Shown here one piece after another: positions 35,746-44,540 of a DNA stretch of 64,000 bases. Position numbers and translations under genes: made by a program. A model generated the notes under the pieces. That model saw only the letters and a list, made by a program, of their open reading frames with translations. It searched no databases and was not told the DNA's origin. Position 1 is the first letter of the stretch. Each line of letters starts with the position of its first letter. This stretch comes from JAICKM01 sp050998805. GTDB taxonomy: Bacteria; Chloroflexota; Chloroflexia; QHBQ01; JAICKM01. Location of the stretch: the NCBI GenBank assembly GCA_050998805.1, contig JBPCPV010000022.1, forward strand, positions 27,197 to 91,196. Reading direction: 5' to 3'.

Positions 35746-37422
35746 ATGAAACCGAAGGCATCTAGAACGCTGCTGCTGGTACTGGCTTGTGTGGTAATCG
35801 TCGCAGGGATCGTCGGCGTTGCTGCGCTACGCAACCAATCGAACCCTGGGAGCGTGGTGCCTGCGGAGAGCAGCTTCTTCTCGACGGCTTACGTGGAGGA
35901 AACATCTACCTACAACACCGACAGCGACGGCGATCTATGGCCTGCGGCGTGGTCGGATGACAATTATCTGTATGCGGCGAACGGGGACGGCAAGGGCTTC
36001 GACCTGGGAGGGCAGCCGGCGGATGTCGTTGTCAATCGGATCAATGGCGAGCCGGGGGCGCAGAATGTGACCGGCATGAGGCTGGCGAGCGGCGATCAGG
36101 TGAGCCAGGTTTGGAGCGACCCCGGCAAGTATAATCGGAAACCGACCGGCATGATCTCGGTTGCGGGTGTGCTCTATCTGGCGGTCCAGGATCTACGGAG
36201 TGGGCCGGGGGCCGCCGCGTTCAATGATGTGCCTGCGGCCACTATCGTCAAGTCGGCGGACAAGGGCAAGACCTGGATGTGGGACAAAACGAGACCGATG
36301 TTTGATCACTATCTGTTCACGACTATCATGTTCCTCGATTACGGCAAGGACGGGGCGAACAATACGTTCGACAGTTACGTGTACGCCTATGGCCTGGACA
36401 ACAACTGGCGCGACTCGTTCTCGGATACGGTGACTGACCCGACGAAGCTGTATCTGGCGCGTGTGCCGAAGGACGGTATCCAAGACCGGGGGCGTTGGGA
36501 GTTCTACTCGGGAGACCTCGGCGGCAAGGCGGCTTGGACGACGAATATCCAGGAGAAGCAGTCGGTGTTGGAAGACGACAGACGGGTGTACAGCAAGACG
36601 CTGAGGGACGTATCTCCCAAGAATATGTCGGTGATCTCGCAGGGGAGCATCGTCTATAACCGGCCTCTGAACCGTTACATCTATACCTCGTGGACCGAGT
36701 TCACGTTCGAATTCTACGAAGCGCCGAGGCCGTGGGGACCGTGGCGGCGCTTCCTGTCGAAAGACTTCGGGAGCTATCCCTGGTTTCAGAGCGTGCATGG
36801 CGGCTACGCGACCGTGATCCCGTCCAAGTACATCAGCGCGGACGGGCGCGAGATGTGGCTGAACTCGAACACGTTCGTGGGCGGCATCAAGAACTACTCT
36901 TTGTCATTTCGCAAGCTGCGGGTCACGCCATACGCTGCGACGACGCCGAGCAACGGTCCGAGCGCAGACAACCTCGCGTTACCCGAGCACGGACAAGATG
37001 TTACGCCGATCTCGAGGGCGAGGTTCCGCTTCGGCAGAGATGCGTCGCTGAACAACGGCGATCTGGCCGAGAGCGTGGACAGCAAGAATGGCGAGGCGAA
37101 GACGGAGGATTACTGGGGCTATACGTGGTCGCGGAGCTACAGCGTGAACAAAGTAGTATATACGACCGGGGAGATAGACGCGACCGACGGCGGCTGGTTC
37201 GACGATGTCCGGGTGCAGGTCAGGCAGAACTTCCAATGGGTAGACGTCAAGAGCACGACCGTCGCGCCGCAGTACCCGAATAACGCGAGCGTGGGGGCGA
37301 ACAAGACGTACACGTTTAGTTTCGCCGACACCTGGGGCGACGGGGTGCGGATTATCGGGACGCCGGGCGGGGCCGGCAAGTACACGTCGTTTGCCGAGCT
37401 GGCTGTCTACTACAGCCATTAA
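35746..37422 (+). CDS. Exported DUF4185-like glycosidase (candidate GH183) with C-terminal discoidin-like domain
   Basis: A 558-residue protein with an uncleaved-looking N-terminal membrane helix (about 8-28). Residues 55-400 form a five-bladed-propeller-type domain: TDSDGDLWPAAWSDDNYLY followed by GDGKGF matches, by memory, the opening of DUF4185 proteins, and later blades carry WGPWRRF and SFRKL. Residues about 410-555 are a galactose-binding/discoidin-like module. DUF4185 underlies GH183 endo-D-arabinanases. It would act outside the cell. It faces a second DUF4185 gene (37446-38579) across 23 bases. The family call is less secure than for that gene. Confidence 0.6.
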   Translation: MKPKASRTLLLVLACVVIVAGIVGVAALRNQSNPGSVVPAESSFFSTAYVEETSTYNTDSDGDLWPAAWSDDNYLYAANGDGKGFDLGGQPADVVVNRINGEPGAQNVTGMRLASGDQVSQVWSDPGKYNRKPTGMISVAGVLYLAVQDLRSGPGAAAFNDVPAATIVKSADKGKTWMWDKTRPMFDHYLFTTIMFLDYGKDGANNTFDSYVYAYGLDNNWRDSFSDTVTDPTKLYLARVPKDGIQDRGRWEFYSGDLGGKAAWTTNIQEKQSVLEDDRRVYSKTLRDVSPKNMSVISQGSIVYNRPLNRYIYTSWTEFTFEFYEAPRPWGPWRRFLSKDFGSYPWFQSVHGGYATVIPSKYISADGREMWLNSNTFVGGIKNYSLSFRKLRVTPYAATTPSNGPSADNLALPEHGQDVTPISRARFRFGRDASLNNGDLAESVDSKNGEAKTEDYWGYTWSRSYSVNKVVYTTGEIDATDGGWFDDVRVQVRQNFQWVDVKSTTVAPQYPNNASVGANKTYTFSFADTWGDGVRIIGTPGGAGKYTSFAELAVYYSH

Positions 37423-37445
37423 GCAGGATTTCGGAGAGTATCCGG

Positions 37446-38578
37446 CTAATTCTTGGTTAGCGTGGCTTTCATCCAGTAGACCGCGTACGGTCCCCACTGC
37501 GAGAGGCAGAAGTAGATCGTGTGGCCGTCGTCCTCGACGAACTTGGGGTTCATAAAGGGGGCGTACAGCCCCGGAAAGCCGGCCTGGGTGACCAGATCGA
37601 TAGGCTCGCCCCATGGACCCCAGGGGTTGATACCCTCGCGGATCACCACGTTGCCGCCGCCCCGCAGGTAGGTCATGATCCAGTGGTCGAGATAGCTGTC
37701 CCAGATGACCGACAGCTCGCCCACCGTGTCGTTGACGACTACGGCGGCCTTGTTCATATCGGGCGACCAGATCGGGGTGCCGTCGGCGCGGGAGCCAGCG
37801 TAGTAACGATAGCTGCTAAGTTGCTCGATCTGGGTTTCCGCCACCTTCATGAGCTTGGCAGGGCCGAACCTACCGGCGGGGATCGCCCAGAAGTAGATGT
37901 CAACGCTTCCGTCGGTGTTCTTGATCTTGAAGGGGCTGACTTGGATGAAATTGCCGTCGCCCGGCCATTGGAGACCGGGTATGACTTGCCAATGTTCGCC
38001 GCCGTCGGTGGACTTGCCGACGCCGCTGTAGTTGGCGTACCAGACACCGGCTGCTCCCCAGTGGTTGACCGACATGAAGTAGAGATACATGTTCGAGCCG
38101 ACCGCCACGCCGTGGGTCGGGACGCGCGTTATCTCCTGATTATCCACTTTGGCCGAGGTGATCAGCTCGTTCGCGTGGTTGGAGCCGTCGGCGATAAAGC
38201 GATCGAAGGTGATGCCGTCGGAGGGCTCGATGTCGCTGCTGACCGCCATGACGTTCGAGCGCCAATCCGTACCACCGCCGCCCGTCATGTTCGCGTCCCG
38301 CTTGCCGAAGGTGTCGCCGAAGATGAAGTAAGTCTTGTCGCCGAGGTTGATCATCGAGCCGAGGTCGGCCCCGGCGACGGCGTAGCGGTCGGTCTTGTTG
38401 ATCGAATCGGCACCGATCAGGCGGGCGACCTGCTTGAGGTCGGATACTCCCTTGAGCAAGAAGGGCGCGTTGGGACGGACGGCGGCTGAGATCGGCGTCG
38501 GCGGCGCGGACGCGCCGGTAGAGCAGGCCGTGAGCAATAATGAGGCGAGCAGGACGAAAGGCAGCGTGGTGTGGCGCA

Positions 38579-38579
<1 letters not shown>
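37446..38579 (-). CDS. DUF4185 lipoprotein (candidate GH183 endo-D-arabinanase)
   Basis: A 377-residue lipoprotein: signal with lipobox LLTAC (Cys19). YAVAGADLGSMINLGDKTYF and FGDTFG in the first 100 residues, then the NVMAVS, THGVAVG and DGGEHW blade motifs, are typical of DUF4185. Family members characterised as GH183 cleave internal alpha-D-arabinofuranosyl linkages in mycobacterial arabinan. Cell-surface anchoring fits an endo-acting enzyme that releases oligosaccharides. Its start overlaps the stop of the ThuA-like gene; it is the last gene of the long minus-strand carbohydrate run. Confidence 0.72.
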
Positions 38580-39307
<728 letters not shown>

Positions 39308-39316
39308 CCTGTTCTG

Positions 39317-39715
39317 CTACTGCGCGGCTGTCGCTTGGATCTCCACCATCAATGTAGGCCCAGCCAGGCGGGTTACGCCGACCAACGTTTGTGAGCAACT
39401 GCACTCAGCTTGGTCTAGCCTCGCCTTCATCGCTGGGAAGACGGCGAGGAATGCATCCATATCGGTCGTGAAGATCTCCAGGCGAACAACATCGGCGAGT
39501 TTGAGGCCCGCCTGTCCGAGTAGCGTCTCCAGGTTGTCCAGAGCCATACTCACTTGCCCCGCCATATCGCCGGGGTGCGCGGAAGCCCCGGCAGGGTCCG
39601 TCGCGGTTTGCCCGGTGCAGAAAAGTATGCGGTGGGCACCACTGGCTTCGACGGCCTGCACAAACCCAAACTGGTCTTGCCAAGTCCACGGGTTGATGAT
39701 TCGCCGTTCCATCAT
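39317..39715 (-). CDS. RidA-family protein (second copy)
   Basis: A 132-residue YjgF/RidA-fold protein with FCTGQTATD, DNLETLLGQAG and a C-terminal EIQATAA. It is more divergent than the copy at 8155-8547; the substrate-binding Arg of RidA is not obvious at the usual place (TLVGVTRLAGP), so it may act on another imine or enamine. It sits between the FGGY kinase and ThuA-like genes and is likely part of the same transcript. Confidence 0.82.
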   Translation of the reverse strand: MMERRIINPWTWQDQFGFVQAVEASGAHRILFCTGQTATDPAGASAHPGDMAGQVSMALDNLETLLGQAGLKLADVVRLEIFTTDMDAFLAVFPAMKARLDQAECSCSQTLVGVTRLAGPTLMVEIQATAAQ

Positions 39716-39742
39716 AATCTCCTCTCGAACGCTACCTTACCT

Positions 39743-41242
39743 TTACTTGCTCTTTGTTTGCAGGTCGGCCAGGGCGTGGGCCGCGTCGCGGGTGGCCGGG
39801 TAGAGATCACGGTAGATACCGTAGAGGGTCGCGTAGACCTCGTGCGTGGCCGGGTCCGGCGTGACCACGGCGGCGGGCGGGTTCCATTGGGCATCCGGCT
39901 GCACAAGGCCGGTGCCGATTGCGGCCAGGAGCGCGTCGCCGTAGGCGGCACCAATGGTTTCGGTGGGGAGCACCTGCTCGCGCCCGGTGACGTTGGACAC
40001 GATCTGCGTCCAGAGGCCGCCTTTGGTGCCGCCGCCGACAGCCACCAGCCGCTTGCCGCCACCACCCGCGTCGCGCATCGCCTCGAGGATATGGCGGATC
40101 CCGTAGCCGGTGGCTTCCAGCAGGGCGCGGTAGAGGTGGCCGCGCCCGTGGCTCAACGTCAGCCCGGCGATCACGCCGCGGGCGCGCGGGTCGAAGATCG
40201 GCGTCCGCTCGCCGGCGAAGTAGGGCAAGACGACCAGCCCATCTGCGCCGGGCGCGACGGCCGCCGCCTCGCGCACAAGCTGCTCGTAAGGCAGGTCGCC
40301 GCTTATCTCGCGGAGCCAGGCGGTCAGCGCGCCCGAAGTCGCCATGCCAGCGGCGAGGCTGTATGTGCCGGGGAACACGCCCGCCGTGCTCCAGAGGGTG
40401 CGATGAGGGCGCGGCTGGGAGACTACTTCGACCAGGAACATAGTCGTGCCGTACATCAGCATCAGGTCGCCTGGCTCCCGGACGCCCACGCTGGCCGCCT
40501 CTGCCCAGGCGTCAATCGTCCCTGTAACCACCGGGGTGCCAGCCGAGATACCGGTAAGCCTGGCCGCCGCCGAGCTGACGGTGCCCGCTACCTCGTCGGG
40601 CCACAGCAGGCGCGGAAGGGGCAGGCCGGGCGCGATCTCCGCTGCCCAGTCCTCGATCCAGCGGTTTTGCTTTAGGTCGTAGAGCGGGTCGCACTGGCTG
40701 GCGGAGTGATGGTCGAGGACGTACTCGCCTGTCAGCCGGTAGACGATGAACGAGTTTGCCATGAAGAAACGTTGCGTCTTGGCCCAAACCTGGGCTTCAT
40801 GGCGGCGCAGCCAGGCGAGCTTCGGGCCGACAGCCTGGGTGGTGAGCGGCGAGCCGCAGCGCTCCAAGATGCGCTCCGCGCCGTAGCGTTCGGTTTGCTC
40901 CTCGATCTCGCGGGTGGCCCTGGTGTCGATGCCGTAGAGGATAGCGGGGCGGAGGGGGTTGCCGGCCGCGTCGGCGGGCAGGAGGCACGGGCCGATGCCG
41001 CTAACGCAGAGCGCAGCGAGCTTGCCTGCGGCCTGCGGCAGTAGTTCCGCGCAGATAGACATGAAGTCGGCCCACCAGACGCTTTCGGCGTCGTGTTCGG
41101 CCCAGCCGGGGCGCGGCAGCGAGAGGTCATGCGGGCGCACGGCGGTGGCGACGAGCGTGCCGTCGGGGCGGGCCAGCACGCCTTTGGAGCTTGAAGTGCC
41201 TATATCTATGCCCAGTAAGAGATCACTCAAGGTTCGACTCAA
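39743..41242 (-). CDS. FGGY-family carbohydrate kinase (candidate D-ribulokinase)
   Basis: A 499-residue kinase of the FGGY family (xylulokinase, ribulokinase, fuculokinase). The N-terminal phosphate loop GIDIGTSSSKG (about 11-21), MYGTTMF near 265, and the C-terminal VAVGGGTKGGLWTQ ATP-binding segment are intact. Given the isomerase and arabinan-type hydrolases in the operon, phosphorylation of D-ribulose is the most economical assignment, but specificity cannot be read directly. The TTG start overlaps the GH172 stop (TTGA); a second TTG four codons later is equally possible. Confidence 0.85.
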   Translation of the reverse strand: MSRTLSDLLLGIDIGTSSSKGVLARPDGTLVATAVRPHDLSLPRPGWAEHDAESVWWADFMSICAELLPQAAGKLAALCVSGIGPCLLPADAAGNPLRPAILYGIDTRATREIEEQTERYGAERILERCGSPLTTQAVGPKLAWLRRHEAQVWAKTQRFFMANSFIVYRLTGEYVLDHHSASQCDPLYDLKQNRWIEDWAAEIAPGLPLPRLLWPDEVAGTVSSAAARLTGISAGTPVVTGTIDAWAEAASVGVREPGDLMLMYGTTMFLVEVVSQPRPHRTLWSTAGVFPGTYSLAAGMATSGALTAWLREISGDLPYEQLVREAAAVAPGADGLVVLPYFAGERTPIFDPRARGVIAGLTLSHGRGHLYRALLEATGYGIRHILEAMRDAGGGGKRLVAVGGGTKGGLWTQIVSNVTGREQVLPTETIGAAYGDALLAAIGTGLVQPDAQWNPPAAVVTPDPATHEVYATLYGIYRDLYPATRDAAHALADLQTKSK

Positions 41243-42321
41243 TTCACTTCAAGCTGATCGGCACCCGGTGCCGGCGGTCGCGCGGTCGAGGTCTGTTTTT
41301 GATACCAGAAGGAGGTCGAGGCGATGTCGTCTTGCAACGGCAGGTAGCGCCTGCCGCTGCGCCAACCGAGCGCCTGGATCGTCACGCGCAGGTCTTTGGA
41401 GAAGCGGATCGGGTCCATGATATGCCAGCGATACATGCCGAAACGCTGCTGGCTGCGATAGAGGCCGTCGGGACGGAGGATCTGGTTGAGGCCGAGGAAG
41501 GGGGTGGTGAAGGCGGTGTAGCCCTGGCCGGGCACGTCGAAGTTCCAGGCACCGCCGAAGTAATCTTCGGTGCCGGTGCCGCAGATGGTGGGGTATTCGT
41601 CGTCGCCGTCGAGGTAGAACTTGATCTCGCCCTCGCCCCACCAGCCGGAGTTGTTGACTCCCCAGGCGATGTAGGTGCCCACGTAATGGCCGCTGCCCTT
41701 GATGCCGTCTAGGAGCGTATGTACCTGACGGTAGGGCAGTGGATTGCTGCGCCGCCACTGCGCGTGGAAGTAGGCGGCATCGTCGCCGACCCCCGTCAGC
41801 GTGTAGTCCACCTGGTAGTAGAGCACGATCTCTTCGGGAGCCAGATTCTCGATGGTGATGCGGGCGGCGTTGCGGAAGGGCATCTCCCAGTAGCTATTGA
41901 AGCCGCCGTTCGGGTTGGCTGCGATAGGCAGCGAGCTGACCTGGCTGTATTCGCACCAGCCGTTGCAGAAGAAGTCGCCGACCGGCACCTCGACAGCGGG
42001 CTGCTCGTCGCCGTCCCAGTAGAAGCGCAGCAGCAGGCGTCGCCAGTTGGACTTGTGGGTGGTCAGCCAGAGATGCTGGATCGCGCCCTGGCCGTTTATG
42101 TCGGCCATCGTACAGACTGCGCCCGCCGCGATCTTGACGCTGGGCGACACCTTCCATCCCTGGCCGAGATCCCGTGCGGCCTCCGCGCCGGTGCCCTCGG
42201 TCGCCTTGCCGCCCTGGCCCTTTTCGCCGCTGAAGTTTTCGGGGCTGATCGAGCGCGTCTGCGCCGTCGACAGCCGCGAGAGGCCGCCGAGGCCGAGGGT
42301 GAGGCCGTTGAATGGGGTCAT
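41239..42321 (-). CDS. GH172 (DUF2961) furanosidase, copy 1
   Basis: A 360-residue protein of the DUF2961 family, now GH172, known for alpha-D-fructofuranosidase and exo-alpha-D-arabinofuranosidase activities. IQHLWLTTHK, VPVGDFF, the GEGEIKFYLDGD segment (E230) and GTGTEDYFGG (E252) provide the likely catalytic glutamate pair. No signal peptide: it should work in the cytoplasm on imported oligosaccharides. It overlaps the DinB-like gene by 4 bases and the kinase gene by TTGA. A second GH172 lies at 47751-48821. Confidence 0.85.
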   Translation of the reverse strand: MTPFNGLTLGLGGLSRLSTAQTRSISPENFSGEKGQGGKATEGTGAEAARDLGQGWKVSPSVKIAAGAVCTMADINGQGAIQHLWLTTHKSNWRRLLLRFYWDGDEQPAVEVPVGDFFCNGWCEYSQVSSLPIAANPNGGFNSYWEMPFRNAARITIENLAPEEIVLYYQVDYTLTGVGDDAAYFHAQWRRSNPLPYRQVHTLLDGIKGSGHYVGTYIAWGVNNSGWWGEGEIKFYLDGDDEYPTICGTGTEDYFGGAWNFDVPGQGYTAFTTPFLGLNQILRPDGLYRSQQRFGMYRWHIMDPIRFSKDLRVTIQALGWRSGRRYLPLQDDIASTSFWYQKQTSTARPPAPGADQLEVN

Positions 42322-42839
42322 ACCGGTGGCTCCTCTAACGTCCCGGTCGCCTCCATGTACTCCCAGCCGCTCATGTCGGGAGGCTCTATGCCTTGCTGGG
42401 TCAGGATTGTAGCCACCTGCGCCCTGTGCTCCGTGGAGTGGTTGATGGCCTGCGTCAGGAGGCCCGTAAGCGGGTATCGCAGCTTCATTCTCGGCGGCGT
42501 TTGCTGGACTATGTCGGTCGTGGCGGCCTGTAGGGCCATCGCCGGAAGCTCCTCACCGCACCAGAGGGCACTGCGCTTCAAGACATCGAAGCCGGGGAAC
42601 TCGCCTGGCTTGGGAGGATCGCCCGGCATGTGGCCGTTCACACGATGCACGTAGCTCACTTCTGAGCCCACGATGTGCAGCAGGGTATCGCGTATCGTGC
42701 CGTAGGTGCCGGGCACCGTGGCGTTGAGTTGCTCCGAGGTCAGGCCCTCACAGGCTTCCAGCAGCCTCAGATTGGCCCAGGCGTTGTGCCGAAATAGGTC
42801 TACGATCATACTGTCTTGGCGGCCTGCGGTCGTATCCAT
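42318..42839 (-). CDS. DinB-superfamily protein
   Basis: A 173-residue four-helix DinB-like protein with VDLFRHNAWANLRLLE near residue 12, LLHIVGSEVSYVHR near 56, and HSTEHRAQVATIL near 140, whose histidines form the usual metal site. DinB-like proteins include thiol-dependent S-transferases and many of unknown function. The ATG at 42839 has an excellent AAAGGAGG signal; upstream frame to 43049 overlaps the isomerase gene and is rejected. Its place inside a sugar operon is unexplained. Confidence 0.82.
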   Translation of the reverse strand: MDTTAGRQDSMIVDLFRHNAWANLRLLEACEGLTSEQLNATVPGTYGTIRDTLLHIVGSEVSYVHRVNGHMPGDPPKPGEFPGFDVLKRSALWCGEELPAMALQAATTDIVQQTPPRMKLRYPLTGLLTQAINHSTEHRAQVATILTQQGIEPPDMSGWEYMEATGTLEEPPV

Positions 42840-42859
42840 TCTTGCCTCCTTTTGCTGGA

Positions 42860-44512
42860 CTATAGCGCCACGCTGCCGCAGAGATGCACCTTGACGCCAA
42901 GCTCGTGGAACATGGCGGCTTTGGCCGCGAGCGCCTTGTCGGCCTGCTCGGCAGTGGGGGCGTAGACGACGTTGAGGTGGTTGGCCTTGTGGCGGGCCAT
43001 CATTTGGTCGCGCGTCACGCCGTGTAAGACGGCGTTCATCTGAGGCCACTGCGGGGTGCTTTCCTGCCAGCGCCGCTCGATCTCCTCCTGCGGCAGCGCA
43101 ACCGAGGTGGCCCGGCCAATATCGGCGTGCAGCACGCCGTCCATGATAAAGATGCGGCTCCAGACGATCTCACCGGGCTTGGAGACACCCTTGATCGTGC
43201 CACCGCCGAGGCGGAAGTACATCGGCGGCTGGCGCTCGCTCGTCGCGCCGGCGTAGCCTTGGAGCAGGTGGGAGGGGGGGATCGAGCCGGAGATGAGGAA
43301 GAGCCAAACGAAATCATCGATCCCGTCGCCCCTGTAGTGCTCGCCCCAGCGCAGGTCGTGCAGCGTGGTGGCGGGGTCGAAGTCCATCGCAGTCCAGACG
43401 CGATTGGTCACAAGCTCATCGAGCGCGGCACCCTCGTCCACCTCGTTGAAGTGCGGCAGCGCCTGGCCCGCGTAAAGCTCGGCTCCCGTTTCGGCGTGAT
43501 ATACCGGCGGTCGCTCGACGTTGTTGAGCAGGCCCTCCACCAAGTCGGAAGCGGGCACCATGTCCTTGAGGCCCTGTTGGTACTGGATGCCGATGGCCGC
43601 GCAGCCGAAATCGTCGGCGATACGCACGGCGGCGATGTACATCTTTAGCTGTTCACGGATCTGGGCGTCGGTCAGGTCAGTCGCCTCGTCGGGGCCGGTG
43701 TGGAAGGTCATGCCGCGGCCTGCGAGCCAGGCGCGCGCAGCGTCGGCATCCTCGTCGCTCACCTGGCGCATCGTGGCGACCAGTGCGGCCTGGCTTAGGC
43801 GCTCTTTGTAGACGCCGAGGGGGTTCATCAACTCGTCGTCTATGATGGCGTTGTACATGCCCATGCAGCCCTCGTCAAAGACACCGATGATCGCCTTGTC
43901 GTGCTTGAGTTGGCGGGCGAGGGCCTCGCCGAGTTCGCGTTCGGGCGCGGGCAATGCGGCGGGGTCGAGGTCGCGCACATGGCTGGCGTCTTGGGTGACT
44001 TTGCGCTCGCGCAGCCATTGGCGGAGGCCGCGGCGGAAGAAGTCGTCGGTGAAGTCCTGGCTCCAAAGCGTCGAGTAGCTGACGCCCATTTTGGTGAGGC
44101 CGGCGTTCAGGTTGAGCATCCCGACCAGGCCGGGCCACTGGCCGCTCCAGTTGGCGACGGTAAGGATCGGCCCGTGGTGATCGCGCAGCCCCGCGAGCAC
44201 ATGGTGGCTGTACTGCCAGACCGCCTCGGCGACGATCAGGGGGGCGTCGGGGTGGATGCCCTTGAAGATGTTCATACCCATGCGCTGGTTCCAGATAAAG
44301 CCATGCGCGAGTTCGGGGTCATAGGCGTGGCCGCGCCGCACGGTGATGCCTTCGGCGGCCAGGGCGGCCCCTAACTGCTCCTCCATCGCCGCCTGTGCGG
44401 GCCAGCACATGCGGTTGGCGGATTCGCGGAGGTCGCCGCTTGCGATCAGGACTACCTCGTTCGACCCGACGGGAGCGGGCGTCTCTATTGTGGGAAGTTT
44501 GTATGCGGTCAT
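42860..44512 (-). CDS. L-fucose/L-arabinose-isomerase-family protein (candidate D-arabinose isomerase)
   Basis: A 550-residue protein matching, from memory, fucose-isomerase-like enzymes of Chloroflexota: VLIASGDLRESANRMCWPAQ near the start, YDPELAHGFIWNQRMGM, VFDEGCMGMYN (metal-ligand Glu), YHAETGAELY and GGGTIKGVSKPGE. L-fucose isomerases also convert D-arabinose to D-ribulose, which would feed the FGGY kinase in this operon. The ATG at 44512 follows GGAG by 8 bases and is preferred to the GTG at 44521. No signal peptide, so cytoplasmic. Confidence 0.75.
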   Translation of the reverse strand: MTAYKLPTIETPAPVGSNEVVLIASGDLRESANRMCWPAQAAMEEQLGAALAAEGITVRRGHAYDPELAHGFIWNQRMGMNIFKGIHPDAPLIVAEAVWQYSHHVLAGLRDHHGPILTVANWSGQWPGLVGMLNLNAGLTKMGVSYSTLWSQDFTDDFFRRGLRQWLRERKVTQDASHVRDLDPAALPAPERELGEALARQLKHDKAIIGVFDEGCMGMYNAIIDDELMNPLGVYKERLSQAALVATMRQVSDEDADAARAWLAGRGMTFHTGPDEATDLTDAQIREQLKMYIAAVRIADDFGCAAIGIQYQQGLKDMVPASDLVEGLLNNVERPPVYHAETGAELYAGQALPHFNEVDEGAALDELVTNRVWTAMDFDPATTLHDLRWGEHYRGDGIDDFVWLFLISGSIPPSHLLQGYAGATSERQPPMYFRLGGGTIKGVSKPGEIVWSRIFIMDGVLHADIGRATSVALPQEEIERRWQESTPQWPQMNAVLHGVTRDQMMARHKANHLNVVYAPTAEQADKALAAKAAMFHELGVKVHLCGSVAL

Positions 44513-44540
44513 AAAGCTCACTCCATTTCTGGTCTTGACT

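Noticed and set aside
39554..40675. A 373-codon plus-strand frame opposite the FGGY kinase
   Set aside because: Antisense shadow of a well-conserved kinase.
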